A program made the translations under genes and the position numbers. 64,000 nt of DNA from an uncultured Collinsella sp. (GTDB lineage Bacteria > Actinomycetota > Coriobacteriia > Coriobacteriales > Coriobacteriaceae), in NCBI GenBank assembly GCA_902465265.1, contig CABQMF010000003.1, forward strand, positions 28,396 through 92,395. The letters run 5' to 3'. Of the stretch, positions 55,452 to 63,997 are shown one piece after another. Within the stretch, counting starts at the first letter, position 1, and each line of letters starts with the position of its first letter. The notes under the pieces were generated by a model, which made no database searches, was not told the origin of the DNA, and saw only the letters and a program-made list of their open reading frames with translations.

Positions 55452-56804
55452 ATGGCATTCAACGACTTGATTGCCCAGAAAATAAAGGACTTTGAACAGC
55501 AGGGGGTTCCGCAGGTCTTTGAGCGAGACCTTGATCTGGGAAACCCACAGGAGCCAAAGCGCGACAACATCGTAAATGTGGTTGTGGGGGCCCGCCGTTG
55601 TGGAAAGACGTATCGCCTGTATCAGGAGATGCAGCGGCTTCAGGGCCGGGGCGTCGAGCTTGACCGGATGCTTTACTTTAATTTTGAGGACGAGCGCTTG
55701 CGCCCGTATGAGTCATCGCTGCTGGCGGACGTGCTCGACACGTTCTATGCGCTGTATCCTGCTGCTCGAACCGAGGGCGCTTACATTTTCTTTGACGAGA
55801 TCCAGGAAATTCCCGAATGGGGTGCGTTTCTGCGGCGTGTAGTCGATACGGAGAAAGCGACCGTCTATGTGACGGGATCTTCTTCTAAGATGCTGTCCTC
55901 AGAGCTTAAGAGCGAGTTCAGGGGTCGTTCTCTTATACGGGAGCTTTTTCCGTTGAGTTTTTCGGAATACGTTCGATATAAGACGGGGAGCGTTTTTGAG
56001 CCAGATGCGACCTTTTCCCCAAGCGATGCAGCGCTGCTTCGACATCATCTGATCGGATATCTTGAACGAGGGGGATTCATCGCGACGCTTGAGCAGACGC
56101 CCGCAGACGCGATTCAGCTGCTACAGGAATATGCTTCGCGAACGGTCGCTATGGACGTCATTGAGCGTTACGACGTCAAGAACCCTCGCCTGGCATCGCT
56201 GTTCTTGACGCGGTGTATGGCATCTTCGGGACGAGAGCTGTCAGTGAACAAAGTGTACAACGAGTTCAAGAGCAGACAGATACCCGTCAGTCGTAATTCG
56301 CTCAGCGATTTACTTGAGTATTATGAGGATGCCTACCTGTTATTTTCTGTGCCGGAGTTCACGCGTTCATTGGCAAATAACATGCGGTCTGCGTCTAAGG
56401 TCTACGCTGTCGACCCTGCGATGTTTGGAGCATTCTCTCCCGCATCAGCATTGGACCAGGGCCAGAGGCTCGAGACCGCAGTGTTCAATGCGCTAAGAAG
56501 AAGGACTCCCGCGGTGAGGACCGGCTCGGTCTGCCGCCTGCTGATCAAAGAGAAGAGCAAAAGCCATGAGGTGGACTTTGTGGCTGGGGACGCACTTCTC
56601 ATGCGGGCTTATAGCCTGATTCAGGTGAGTGTGGATATGGCAAGTGAGAAAACGCGCGAGCGCGAAATTGCCGCGCTTGATGCCTCGATGGCCCAGTTCG
56701 ATCTTGGCGAGTCGGCAATCGTTACCATGGATGAGCAGGCCGATATTCCATGCGAGCACGGTGCGGTACACGTTGTGCCCGCATGGAAGTGGCTCCTTGC
56801 CTAA
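55452..56804 (+). CDS. AAA ATPase with DUF4143
   Basis: The 450-residue protein has an N-terminal P-loop ATPase (Walker A VVGARRCGKTYRL near residue 46, Walker B AYIFFDEIQEIPEWG near 120, sensor VYVTGSSSKMLS). A winged-helix or linker region follows, and then a C-terminal DUF4143 domain (about 230-400) with a nuclease-like RLLIKEKSKSHEVDFV segment. Such proteins are common and mobile in gut bacteria and archaea, but their role is not established. It is monocistronic; the codon use is less GC-rich than the neighbours, suggesting acquisition. Confidence 0.9.
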   Translation: MAFNDLIAQKIKDFEQQGVPQVFERDLDLGNPQEPKRDNIVNVVVGARRCGKTYRLYQEMQRLQGRGVELDRMLYFNFEDERLRPYESSLLADVLDTFYALYPAARTEGAYIFFDEIQEIPEWGAFLRRVVDTEKATVYVTGSSSKMLSSELKSEFRGRSLIRELFPLSFSEYVRYKTGSVFEPDATFSPSDAALLRHHLIGYLERGGFIATLEQTPADAIQLLQEYASRTVAMDVIERYDVKNPRLASLFLTRCMASSGRELSVNKVYNEFKSRQIPVSRNSLSDLLEYYEDAYLLFSVPEFTRSLANNMRSASKVYAVDPAMFGAFSPASALDQGQRLETAVFNALRRRTPAVRTGSVCRLLIKEKSKSHEVDFVAGDALLMRAYSLIQVSVDMASEKTREREIAALDASMAQFDLGESAIVTMDEQADIPCEHGAVHVVPAWKWLLA

Positions 56805-56820
56805 TCATCTACGGATCTGT

Positions 56821-56845
56821 GGGGCCAGGACCTCCTGGCCCCTTC
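56821..56845. terminator. Bidirectional terminator between convergent genes
   Basis: The perfect stem GGGGCCAGGA/TCCTGGCCCC with a 2-base loop lies 16 bases after the ATPase stop and about 35 before the convergent gene's stop at 56878. A short TTCATT follows on the plus strand. Confidence 0.7.
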
Positions 56846-56877
56846 ATTACGGTTGGGGAGCACCGTGATGCGCCCGG

Positions 56878-58380
56878 CTAGTCCTGGGCCTTGATGCTCG
56901 GCATCAGAATCTGGGCGAGGTAGTCGGTCTCGAGTTTGGTCGCGGAGTCTGCGTTGCCGTCTTTGCCGACCAGCACGTTCTTGATCTGGCTATAGGTATA
57001 GCGGTTGCCGGTCGTTAGCTCGACAAGCTCAACTGCAGTGTCCATGGGGTAGGTCGACACGGGGTCTTGCGTGCGTCCGTTGATGGTCTGGGGCACCACA
57101 TACGGATAAACGGGGCCGCTGGCGTAGACGGTGTAGCCGTTGCCGAGGTTTGCCGCACCCAAAACCGCGTCGCCCTCATCGGGCGTAAAGCTCTCGCCGT
57201 CGCGCACCGTGACAAGCGTCACAAGCGGCGTGTTCGTGTCGCCGGCAAGATAGATGCACAGCGTGCTGCCGTTTTGCCAAGTCGCGACTTTGCCGTACCA
57301 CTCAACCGGAATATCGAGCTGATACAGGTCCGTTGCCTTATGTCGAGCATCGGCGTCGCGGGCCGCCTGCGCCTTGCGGGAGCTCACGGCGTTGGTTGCG
57401 GCGTCGCGTCGCGCGGTTGCCGCCTGCTGGAGTACCTTTGCGACCGCGGCGGAATTCACCCCGCCTTCCTCGGCATACTTGGCGGCGGCATCGATCTGGT
57501 CGTCAGTCACCGTGTCGGCCGAAGGCACCTTGAGCTTAAAGGTGGCCTGGGAACTCAGATCCTGCCCATCGCTCTTGACCGTAACTTGGGCCTTGGTGGT
57601 CGGGACGGTGTAGATGGTGCCGTCCGCCGCGATGGGGGAGGCGGCGATGGAGAACGTGTAATCGCCGGGCAGCAGCTTGATGCCGCGACCGTGCTCGTCA
57701 ACGTAGAGCGTTTCGCTCACAGAAGAGCCGTCGGAGTCCTGGCCACTCACCTGCACGGGAATCTTGGAGCCAGTTGAGCAGTCGAGGCCCGCGGCATGCA
57801 CGCCAATTTGCACCGACATCATCGTGTGCGCACTGGCGGCGACAGCGGTAGCCTGCTCTTGCTGATATCCGTTCCAGGCAGCATAGCCTGCGCCGCCGGC
57901 GACGAGCGCGACGGCCACAACGCCGGCGACCATCAGGTTGCGTCGCTTGGGCGACATCTTGCGGTGACGGGCCTCGGCCTCATGTGCCGAGGGAACGGAC
58001 GGCAGGGGAATATCGCCCATGGCGATGGTCTCGTCCACGGCAGGCGCGGAGCCCAGGCCGGGAAGCTTGCGGGTCAGCGAATCTTCGGCCGGTAAGCTGT
58101 CGAGCAAGATGGTTTCCTCGCTCGTGTCGGATTCGGGCTGGTCGTCGGCCTCGCATTCGGACTCCTCGCGCTCCGCCTCGTCTTCGGTGGGCGCGGCGCC
58201 ATCGGCTTTTGCATCCCGATCATCGGGCTGCGCCTCGATTTCCGGCTCATCCTGCACATCAACGCTCGAATCGTCAAACGCAATCTCGGCCAGCGCGATC
58301 TGGTCTAGGCTCTCCAGGGCCTCGGCACACGCTTCTGCATCCTGGGCCGCGTCCTCTTGGCCCATCGTCTCATCTTTCAT
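56878..58380 (-). CDS. Uncharacterised single-pass membrane protein with an acidic cytoplasmic domain
   Basis: The 500-residue protein has an N-terminal acidic, Ala/Glu-rich region (about 1-145), a basic patch (RHRKMSPKRRN), one TM helix (about 152-172, LMVAGVVAVALVAGGAGY) and a 320-residue outside part. The outside part holds an Ig-like beta segment (about 205-275), a helical stretch rich in Ala (about 300-345) and a C-terminal beta domain. The ATG has GGGGG at close spacing. Topology (N in, C out) is inferred from the basic patch. I do not recognise the family; it could be a cell-envelope sensor or assembly factor. Confidence 0.85.
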   Translation of the reverse strand: MKDETMGQEDAAQDAEACAEALESLDQIALAEIAFDDSSVDVQDEPEIEAQPDDRDAKADGAAPTEDEAEREESECEADDQPESDTSEETILLDSLPAEDSLTRKLPGLGSAPAVDETIAMGDIPLPSVPSAHEAEARHRKMSPKRRNLMVAGVVAVALVAGGAGYAAWNGYQQEQATAVAASAHTMMSVQIGVHAAGLDCSTGSKIPVQVSGQDSDGSSVSETLYVDEHGRGIKLLPGDYTFSIAASPIAADGTIYTVPTTKAQVTVKSDGQDLSSQATFKLKVPSADTVTDDQIDAAAKYAEEGGVNSAAVAKVLQQAATARRDAATNAVSSRKAQAARDADARHKATDLYQLDIPVEWYGKVATWQNGSTLCIYLAGDTNTPLVTLVTVRDGESFTPDEGDAVLGAANLGNGYTVYASGPVYPYVVPQTINGRTQDPVSTYPMDTAVELVELTTGNRYTYSQIKNVLVGKDGNADSATKLETDYLAQILMPSIKAQD

Positions 58381-58510
58381 ATATCCCCCAAGCTCAATAT
58401 CGGGACAACAATGTACCCAAAATTGGGGTCACATAGAGCTGTCGGGCGGTTGGAAATCTGATTTTATCTGTGAGAGAGGTTTTGCATATGTGCGTGAATT
58501 CGCGCAACAA

Positions 58511-58550
58511 CAAAAAGCCCCGGAAAGCGGGCGAATCGCTTTCCGGGGCT
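58511..58550 (-). terminator. Terminator of the TetR-membrane protein operon
   Basis: The 14-bp stem AGCCCCGGAAAGCG with its complement is followed on the minus strand by TTTTTG, about 70 bases after the stop at 58618. Confidence 0.85.
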
Positions 58551-58617
58551 GCGCATGACGCGCGATTGCGGCGTCGGCTAAGTTTGCCTACATCCAAATG
58601 TGGACGGAATAAACGCG

Positions 58618-59625
58618 TTACTCGGCGTGAGCGTAATCAACCTTGGCGCGGCGAGCGGTGGCCTTCTCCCAATCGCTGGTGCCCTCAAAGACATCCTGCT
58701 TGTAGGGATTGCGGCCGAGCTTCTTGGCGCGGTAGGCGATGTAGATGATCGCGGCGACGTTGGCGACCAGTGCGGCGATTGAGACCGCGGTAGCGGCGCC
58801 GGGGTCGAGCGTGGAGTGGGTCACAAAGATGGACTCCTCCTGGAAGTACGGGAACACCTGGGCAAACATGCACCAAATAGCCAGCGTAAAGGCGCGGTTC
58901 TGGATCCAGCCGCCCTTGTTCCAGATAAAGGCGGCGACGGTGGGCGCCAGCAGCAGCGCAAAGCCGCAGAACCAGGAGTGGGTGGGCAGGCAGTTGTAGG
59001 TGTAGCAGAAGTTCCAGATATCGTAGGCGATAATGTAGACCCAGGTCATATCGGGCCACAGCATGTCGGTCTGATCCTCGGAGGCGTAGACGCTCCACCA
59101 ACCGGTCATGCAGAAGATGTTGATGATACCGGCGATGCCGTTGAACACGTTGTTCCAGCCGGCCAGCTGCGTGGCACCTTCGGAGGTGACCCAGGTGGAC
59201 TCGCCCAGGACAAAGAAGTGATAGGCGCTCTCAAAGTCGGACACGACGGCGATCATGATGTTGATGGCGACGATCACAAACGGCCATGCGCGGAACCAAT
59301 GCGCCTTGCCGATCTTGCCCCACTGGTACTTAATGGCAATGAAGCCCCAGCAACCGGCCAGCGCCGCGTATACCTTGGCGTAGTGGAACCAGCTGTTCTG
59401 GTACACATGGGTGGGGTTGGTGAGCGCCCACTCGGCACCCTGCGAAACACCGACGGCGATGGCGACGCAGTAGATGGTCATGGCCAGCGGAGCCACGCCA
59501 AAGATGATTGCCGCGCCCAGCTTGGTGCGGCGGCCGACCTCGTTGAGCACGATCAGGCCAATAAAGACCATGGCCCAGCCGGCCCAGTGGATAAGGGTAT
59601 CGCTACCCCAAACATCGAACAGCAT
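58618..59625 (-). CDS. Polytopic membrane protein (DUF5692-like)
   Basis: The 335-residue protein has about nine hydrophobic helices, very rich in Trp, Phe and Tyr (AHWFRAWPFVIVAINIMIAV; WNFCYTYNCLPTHSWFCGF). The C-terminal tail is short and charged (KKLGRNPYKQDVFEG). From memory it resembles the DUF5692 family of gut Actinobacteria and Firmicutes; the biochemical role is unknown. It follows tetR by 63 bases on the same strand and is divergent from a large oxidoreductase, so the three genes probably form one regulated unit. The aromatic-rich membrane part would suit a transporter or a small-molecule-handling protein. Confidence 0.82.
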   Translation of the reverse strand: MLFDVWGSDTLIHWAGWAMVFIGLIVLNEVGRRTKLGAAIIFGVAPLAMTIYCVAIAVGVSQGAEWALTNPTHVYQNSWFHYAKVYAALAGCWGFIAIKYQWGKIGKAHWFRAWPFVIVAINIMIAVVSDFESAYHFFVLGESTWVTSEGATQLAGWNNVFNGIAGIINIFCMTGWWSVYASEDQTDMLWPDMTWVYIIAYDIWNFCYTYNCLPTHSWFCGFALLLAPTVAAFIWNKGGWIQNRAFTLAIWCMFAQVFPYFQEESIFVTHSTLDPGAATAVSIAALVANVAAIIYIAYRAKKLGRNPYKQDVFEGTSDWEKATARRAKVDYAHAE

Positions 59626-59688
59626 GCTGCTCTCCTTTCACACGCCCGCGGCCCCTCTTCTGATCGCGGGCAGTTTGGCCAAATGTCG

Positions 59689-60351
59689 TCAGTTCTGGGG
59701 CTTGCGCTCCGGATACTTGGCGGTATAGCCCTCGATGTGGAGCGTCGAGGCGATGATTTCCTTGACCGTCTCGTCGGGCACATCGGGGTGCGTGCGGATA
59801 TACATCAACAACCCCATGATGAGGGTGTAGAACGTCTCGTAGACATGGTCGATGCGCAGCTCGTGGTGGGCGACAAAATCCACCACGGTGGTGTCGCAGA
59901 TATACTGCGCCACACGCTGGACCACGTTGTGCAAAAAGCCGCCGTAGAGCGCGCCGCTGCTCGAGGTGAGCGTGCTCGGCAGCTCGTGGCCGCTGGCGAC
60001 CAGGCGCTTAAAGAGCGGGGCGACGGTGTCGAGCGCGCCCTCGATATCGCCGACGGTGCGGTTGGCATTCCACTGCTCGAGCTCGGAGATAAAACCGTCG
60101 ATTGCCTCGTCCATGACGGCGGTGACGGCGGCGTCCATGTCGGCGAAGTAGTGGTAGAACAATGAACGCGTGCAGCCGGCTCGCTTGGTCACGGCCGATA
60201 CCGATAGGTGGGACACGCCCAGCTCGGAGCTTACGGTGCGTACGGCATCGAGGATCTCGCGACGGCGTTCGTCGCCCGTCAGGCGCTTTGCCGCGCTATC
60301 GGATGCGGGGACGGCATCGACCACAGAGGTATCTGCTGCGTTGTTGCCCAT
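59689..60351 (-). CDS. TetR-family repressor
   Basis: The 220-residue protein has an N-terminal extension of about 25 residues, a TetR HTH (about 28-75; RREILDAVRTVSSELGVSHLSVSAV and KRAGCTRSLFYHYFADMDAA), and a helical ligand-binding domain (about 85-215). It probably controls itself, the membrane-protein gene and the divergent oxidoreductase through the pair of inverted repeats at 60407-60450. The inducer is unknown. Confidence 0.92.
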   Translation of the reverse strand: MGNNAADTSVVDAVPASDSAAKRLTGDERRREILDAVRTVSSELGVSHLSVSAVTKRAGCTRSLFYHYFADMDAAVTAVMDEAIDGFISELEQWNANRTVGDIEGALDTVAPLFKRLVASGHELPSTLTSSSGALYGGFLHNVVQRVAQYICDTTVVDFVAHHELRIDHVYETFYTLIMGLLMYIRTHPDVPDETVKEIIASTLHIEGYTAKYPERKPQN

Positions 60352-60406
60352 GTTTTGCCGCCTTTCATCCTCTTTTGTCTGACCGTTCGCCTAACAGTCT
60401 TGAATA

Positions 60407-60450
60407 TTGTTGACGGTTCGTCAATACTATTTTTGACACAATGTCAACAA
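60407..60450. promoter_or_regulatory. Paired TetR operators in the divergent spacer
   Basis: Two inverted repeats of the form TTGAC-N5-GTCAA occur at 60410-60424 and 60433-60447, with centres 23 bp apart (about two helical turns). Outer TTGTTGAC and GTCAACAA make the whole 44-bp block symmetric. Forward promoter elements (TTGAAT 60400-60405, AATACT 60423-60428) overlap the first site. Confidence 0.7.
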
Positions 60451-60540
60451 TGGCGGGTGAACGGCATGGGGGCATGCCCAGCCTGCAAAAAAAGAGGGGC
60501 GCTGCGGCCTCGTCGGGCTGCGGCAAGAGAAGGGACAACC

Positions 60541-63318
60541 ATGATTCTCAACGGACCGGGGATTAGTTACACCGAGCCCGACATCGGTTCGGAGTTCGTG
60601 CCGCCGCTGCCGGAGCATCCGCGCGAGGCCATCGTCAAGCTGTGCGAGCACTGCACCAACCGTCTGCTGCATCGCGATGAGCTGCTGGGCTACGAGTACT
60701 GGTCGTTTGCCGAGGCCGCAACCGACGAGCAGGCCGAAGTACTCTGCAAGATGAAGATGCGCCGTCCCTATACGCTGCCCGAGATGGTCAAGCTCACCGG
60801 CATGCCCGAAGCCGATATCGAGAAGATGCTCGACGACATGAGCTACACGGGTCTGCTCGAGTACAACTGGGAAAACCCCGAGCGCGCCAAGCAGTGGGTG
60901 CTGCCCATGCTGGTGCCGGGTTCCGCCGAGTTCCTCAACATGCGCGTGAGCCAGCTCGAGGAGCACCCGGTCTATGCCAAGTTCTTTGAGCAGGCGTCCA
61001 AGGGACCGCTGTCCAAGGCCACGCCGATGGTGCCGCCCGGTGGTGCCGGCATCGGCATGCACGTCATTCCGGTCGAGAAGGCTATCGATGCCGCGAGCAC
61101 GTCGGTGCCGATCGAGCATATCGAGCATTGGCTCGACAAATACGATGGCAAATATGCCGCCAGCACCTGCAGCTGCCGCGCGAGCCGTCGCGTGATGGGT
61201 GAGGGCTGCGCCGACGACCCGGCAGATTGGTGCATCGCCGTGGGCGATATGGCCGACTACGTGGTTGAGACCGATCGTGGCCATTACGTGACCCGCGACG
61301 AGGTTTACGACATCCTGCGCCAGGCCGAGGACAACGGCTTTGTGCACCAGATCACCAATATCGACGGCGAGAACAAGATCTTCGCTATCTGCAACTGCAA
61401 CGTCAACGTGTGCTACGCCCTGCGCACCTCTCAGCTGTTCAACACGCCCAACCTGTCGCGCTCGGCCTATGTCGCCAAGGTCGAGAAGGACAAGTGCGTT
61501 GCCTGCGGTCGCTGCGTTGAGGTGTGCCCGGCCGGCGCCGCCAAGCTCGGCCAGAAGCTCTGCAGCAAAAAGGCCGGCGGACAGGTGCCCGAGTATCCGC
61601 GCCAGGAGCTGCCCGACGCCACCAAATGGGATCACACCAAGTGGTCGCCCAACTACCGCAACGACAACCGTATCGAGACGCATGAGTCCGGCACCGCTCC
61701 CTGCAAGACGGCCTGCCCCGCGCACGTTGCCGTTCAGGGCTATTTGAAGCTCGCGGCTCAGGGTCGCTATGACGAGGCTCTGGCGCTCATCAAGCGCGAG
61801 AACCCGCTGCCCGCTATCTGCGGCCGCGTGTGCAACCGCCGCTGCGAGGATGCCTGCACCCGCGGCCGTGTGGACGCCGCCGTGGCTATCGACGAGGTCA
61901 AGAAGTTCATCGCCCAGCGCGATCTGGATGCCGCGACTCGCTATGTCCCACCTGTGGTGACCCCGACGCGTGCCGGCGGCTTCGACCAGAAGATCGCCAT
62001 CATCGGCGCCGGTCCGGCCGGTCTGTCCTGCGCCTTCTATCTGGCCGAGAAGGGCTACAAGCCCGTCGTGTTCGAGAAGAACGAGCGCCCGGGCGGCATG
62101 CTCACCTACGGCATTCCCAGCTTTAAGCTGCAGAAGGACGTCATTGAGGCCGAGGTCGAGGTCATTCGCCTGATGGGTGCCGAGTTCCGCTATGGCGTGG
62201 AAGTCGGTCGCGACGTGACGCTCGACGAGCTGCGCGCGCAGGGCTTTAAGGCCTTCTACGTTGCCATTGGCTGCCAGGGCGGCCGCCTTGCCGGCATTCC
62301 GGGCGAGGATGCCGAGGACGTGACCGTGGCCGTCGACTTCCTTCGCGAGGTTAACAGCGGCAAGATCGACGCGCTGCCCGGCCGCACCATTGTGGTGGGC
62401 GGCGGCAACGTGGCTATCGATGTCGCGCGCAACGCCTGCCGTCTGGGTTCCGAGCACGTTGAGATGTTCTGCCTGGAGAGCGAGGCCCAGATGCCCGCCA
62501 GCGAGGAGGAGCGTCGCGAGGCCGTTGAGGACGGTGCTCACATCAGCTGCGGCTGGGGCCCCAAGGAGATTCACCTGGACGAGGCCGGTCGTGTGTGCGG
62601 TATCACCTTCAAGCGCTGCACGCGTGTCTTTGACGACGAGGGCCGTTTTGCGCCCGAGTACGACGAGAACGATCTGCGCCGTGTCGATGCCGACCGTGTC
62701 GTCATGTCGATTGGCCAGTCCATTGTGTGGGGCGACCTGCTGGCTGGCTCCAAGGTGGAGCTCGGCCGCGGCCAGGGCGCCCTTGCCGATCCCCAGACTT
62801 ACCAGACCGCCGAACCCGACATCTTTGTGGGTGGTGACGTCTATACCGGTCCGAGCTTTGCCATCGACGCCATCGCCGCCGGCCACGAGGCCGCGGTGTC
62901 CATCCATCGCTTTGTGCAGCCGGGCTCCACGCTCACCATCGGCCGCAACCAGCGCCGCTACACCGCGCTCGACCGCGACGACGTTGTGCTCGAGAGCTAC
63001 GACAACGCGAGCCGCGAGGTTGCGCATGTGGACCGCGAACGCGAGAAGGCTGCGCCGTTTAGCGAGTATGTTGAGACCTTTACCGAGGAGCAGGTGCGCG
63101 CCGAGACCGCCCGCTGCCTGGGCTGCGGCGCCTCGATCGTCGACCCCAACAAGTGCATCGGCTGCGGCCTGTGCACCACCAAGTGCGCGTTTGACGCCAT
63201 CCATCTGGATCGCGACCGCCCCGAGTGCTCCACGATGGTCAAATACGAGCAAAAGCTCCCAAGTCTGGGCAAGTATGCTTTGAAGCGCGCCATCAAGATT
63301 AAATTCGGGAAGAAGTAA
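60541..63318 (+). CDS. Large Fe-S flavoprotein oxidoreductase with a GltD-like core
   Basis: The 925-residue protein has, in order: a winged-helix-like segment (about 77-108, YTLPEMVKLTGMPEADIEKM), a Cys-bearing region (CSCRASRRVMGEGC near 210; CNCNVNVC near 285), a ferredoxin motif CVACGRCVEVCPAG (about 320), the GltD-type N-terminal Cys domain (CKTACPAHVAVQGYLKLA; CGRVCNRRCEDACTR), FAD- and NAD(P)H-binding Rossmann folds (IIGAGPAGLSCAFYLAE; VVGGGNVAIDVARNAC) and a C-terminal ferredoxin CIGCGLCTTKC. It should move electrons between NAD(P)H and an iron-sulfur partner. The start ATG has AGAAGGG upstream; the frame extends further but overlaps the tetR promoter region. The natural substrate is unknown. 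Confidence 0.92.
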   Translation: MILNGPGISYTEPDIGSEFVPPLPEHPREAIVKLCEHCTNRLLHRDELLGYEYWSFAEAATDEQAEVLCKMKMRRPYTLPEMVKLTGMPEADIEKMLDDMSYTGLLEYNWENPERAKQWVLPMLVPGSAEFLNMRVSQLEEHPVYAKFFEQASKGPLSKATPMVPPGGAGIGMHVIPVEKAIDAASTSVPIEHIEHWLDKYDGKYAASTCSCRASRRVMGEGCADDPADWCIAVGDMADYVVETDRGHYVTRDEVYDILRQAEDNGFVHQITNIDGENKIFAICNCNVNVCYALRTSQLFNTPNLSRSAYVAKVEKDKCVACGRCVEVCPAGAAKLGQKLCSKKAGGQVPEYPRQELPDATKWDHTKWSPNYRNDNRIETHESGTAPCKTACPAHVAVQGYLKLAAQGRYDEALALIKRENPLPAICGRVCNRRCEDACTRGRVDAAVAIDEVKKFIAQRDLDAATRYVPPVVTPTRAGGFDQKIAIIGAGPAGLSCAFYLAEKGYKPVVFEKNERPGGMLTYGIPSFKLQKDVIEAEVEVIRLMGAEFRYGVEVGRDVTLDELRAQGFKAFYVAIGCQGGRLAGIPGEDAEDVTVAVDFLREVNSGKIDALPGRTIVVGGGNVAIDVARNACRLGSEHVEMFCLESEAQMPASEEERREAVEDGAHISCGWGPKEIHLDEAGRVCGITFKRCTRVFDDEGRFAPEYDENDLRRVDADRVVMSIGQSIVWGDLLAGSKVELGRGQGALADPQTYQTAEPDIFVGGDVYTGPSFAIDAIAAGHEAAVSIHRFVQPGSTLTIGRNQRRYTALDRDDVVLESYDNASREVAHVDREREKAAPFSEYVETFTEEQVRAETARCLGCGASIVDPNKCIGCGLCTTKCAFDAIHLDRDRPECSTMVKYEQKLPSLGKYALKRAIKIKFGKK

Positions 63319-63335
63319 GAGACCTAACAAGTAAG

Positions 63336-63500
63336 TGAACGGCGCAGAGAGCGGTTGGACAGCGAGCGAGTCCCAGGCGTGGCGAGGTGCCTTGAAAGAG
63401 GAGGGCATAGGGCTTTTGCCCATGCCCGACGATTGAAAGGCAGATCGCCCGTCTGGGACTCGCGCAGCGTCAAGCCGACCGCCGTTCGTTAGAACGGCGG
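63336..63500 (-). repeat. Nested-hairpin intergenic element, copy D (inverted orientation)
   Basis: Read on the minus strand it has stem 1 CCGCCGTTC with loop TAAC, then GACGCTGCGCG, outer arms GAGTCCCAG and CTGGGACTC, an inner stem GGGCATGGGC and GCCCTATGCCC with loop AAAA, and tail GCTCGCTGTCC. The conserved GACC-AGAA-GGTC tip is replaced by GGGC-AAAA-GCCC with pairing kept. It fills the spacer before hypA and ends directly at hypA's ribosome-binding site. Confidence 0.75.
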
Positions 63501-63512
63501 AAGGAATTAAAA

Positions 63513-63941
63513 GTGCACGAGCTCGGAATCGTTTACCACATTATCCGCGATGTTGAGAATGTGGCGCGCGCCAATGGCGTGCGTCGCGTTTCGAGCGTGA
63601 CGTTGCTGCTGGGCGAAGTCTCGGGCGTCGTTCCCGACTTGCTGCTCGACGCTTGGCGCTGGGCGGCAGATAAAAAGTCCATCACCGAGGGTGCGGAGCT
63701 TATCGTGGAGCCCGTCGAGGCCGTGACGCATTGCGAGGCGTGCGGCCGCGACTATGCGACGGTTGAGCACGGCAAGACCTGCCCCCATTGCGGCAGCGGC
63801 GAAACATATCTGCTACAGGGCCAGGAGGTCATGATCAAGCAGATCGAGACCCCCGACGAGGACCCGGCAGACGCTGCTCCCGACGGTCCTTCCGACGCTC
63901 CCGACGCCGTCGACGCCGCCAACCCCCTCCACATCGCCTAA
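63513..63941 (+). CDS. hypA: Hydrogenase nickel-insertion protein HypA
   Basis: The 142-residue protein starts at GTG (MHELGIVYHII, with His2 the conserved nickel ligand). It has the zinc domain with CEAC and CPHC (about 74-97) and a family-typical beta core. The last 30 residues are an extra Pro/Asp/Ala-rich tail not found in standard HypA (about 115 residues). HypA delivers nickel with HypB, which should lie beyond the window. It is separated from the other hyp genes by 36 kb. AAGGA precedes the start. Confidence 0.95.
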   Translation: MHELGIVYHIIRDVENVARANGVRRVSSVTLLLGEVSGVVPDLLLDAWRWAADKKSITEGAELIVEPVEAVTHCEACGRDYATVEHGKTCPHCGSGETYLLQGQEVMIKQIETPDEDPADAAPDGPSDAPDAVDAANPLHIA

Positions 63942-63945
63942 CTTG

Positions 63946-63997
63946 GTCGTTGGGGACGTTCTTAAACGACTAGTCAAACAAGAACGTCCCCAACGAC
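63946..63997. repeat. GGGGACGTTC palindrome after hypA
   Basis: 18-bp perfect arms GTCGTTGGGGACGTTCTT and its complement enclose a 16-base loop with ACTAGT. It begins four bases after the hypA stop. The same family as 10704, 13137 and 47836; it may continue past the window end. Confidence 0.75.

Noticed and set aside
60427..63423. A 998-codon minus-strand frame opposite the oxidoreductase
   Set aside because: It is a shadow of the GC-rich third codon positions. The opposite gene has clear Fe-S and Rossmann motifs.
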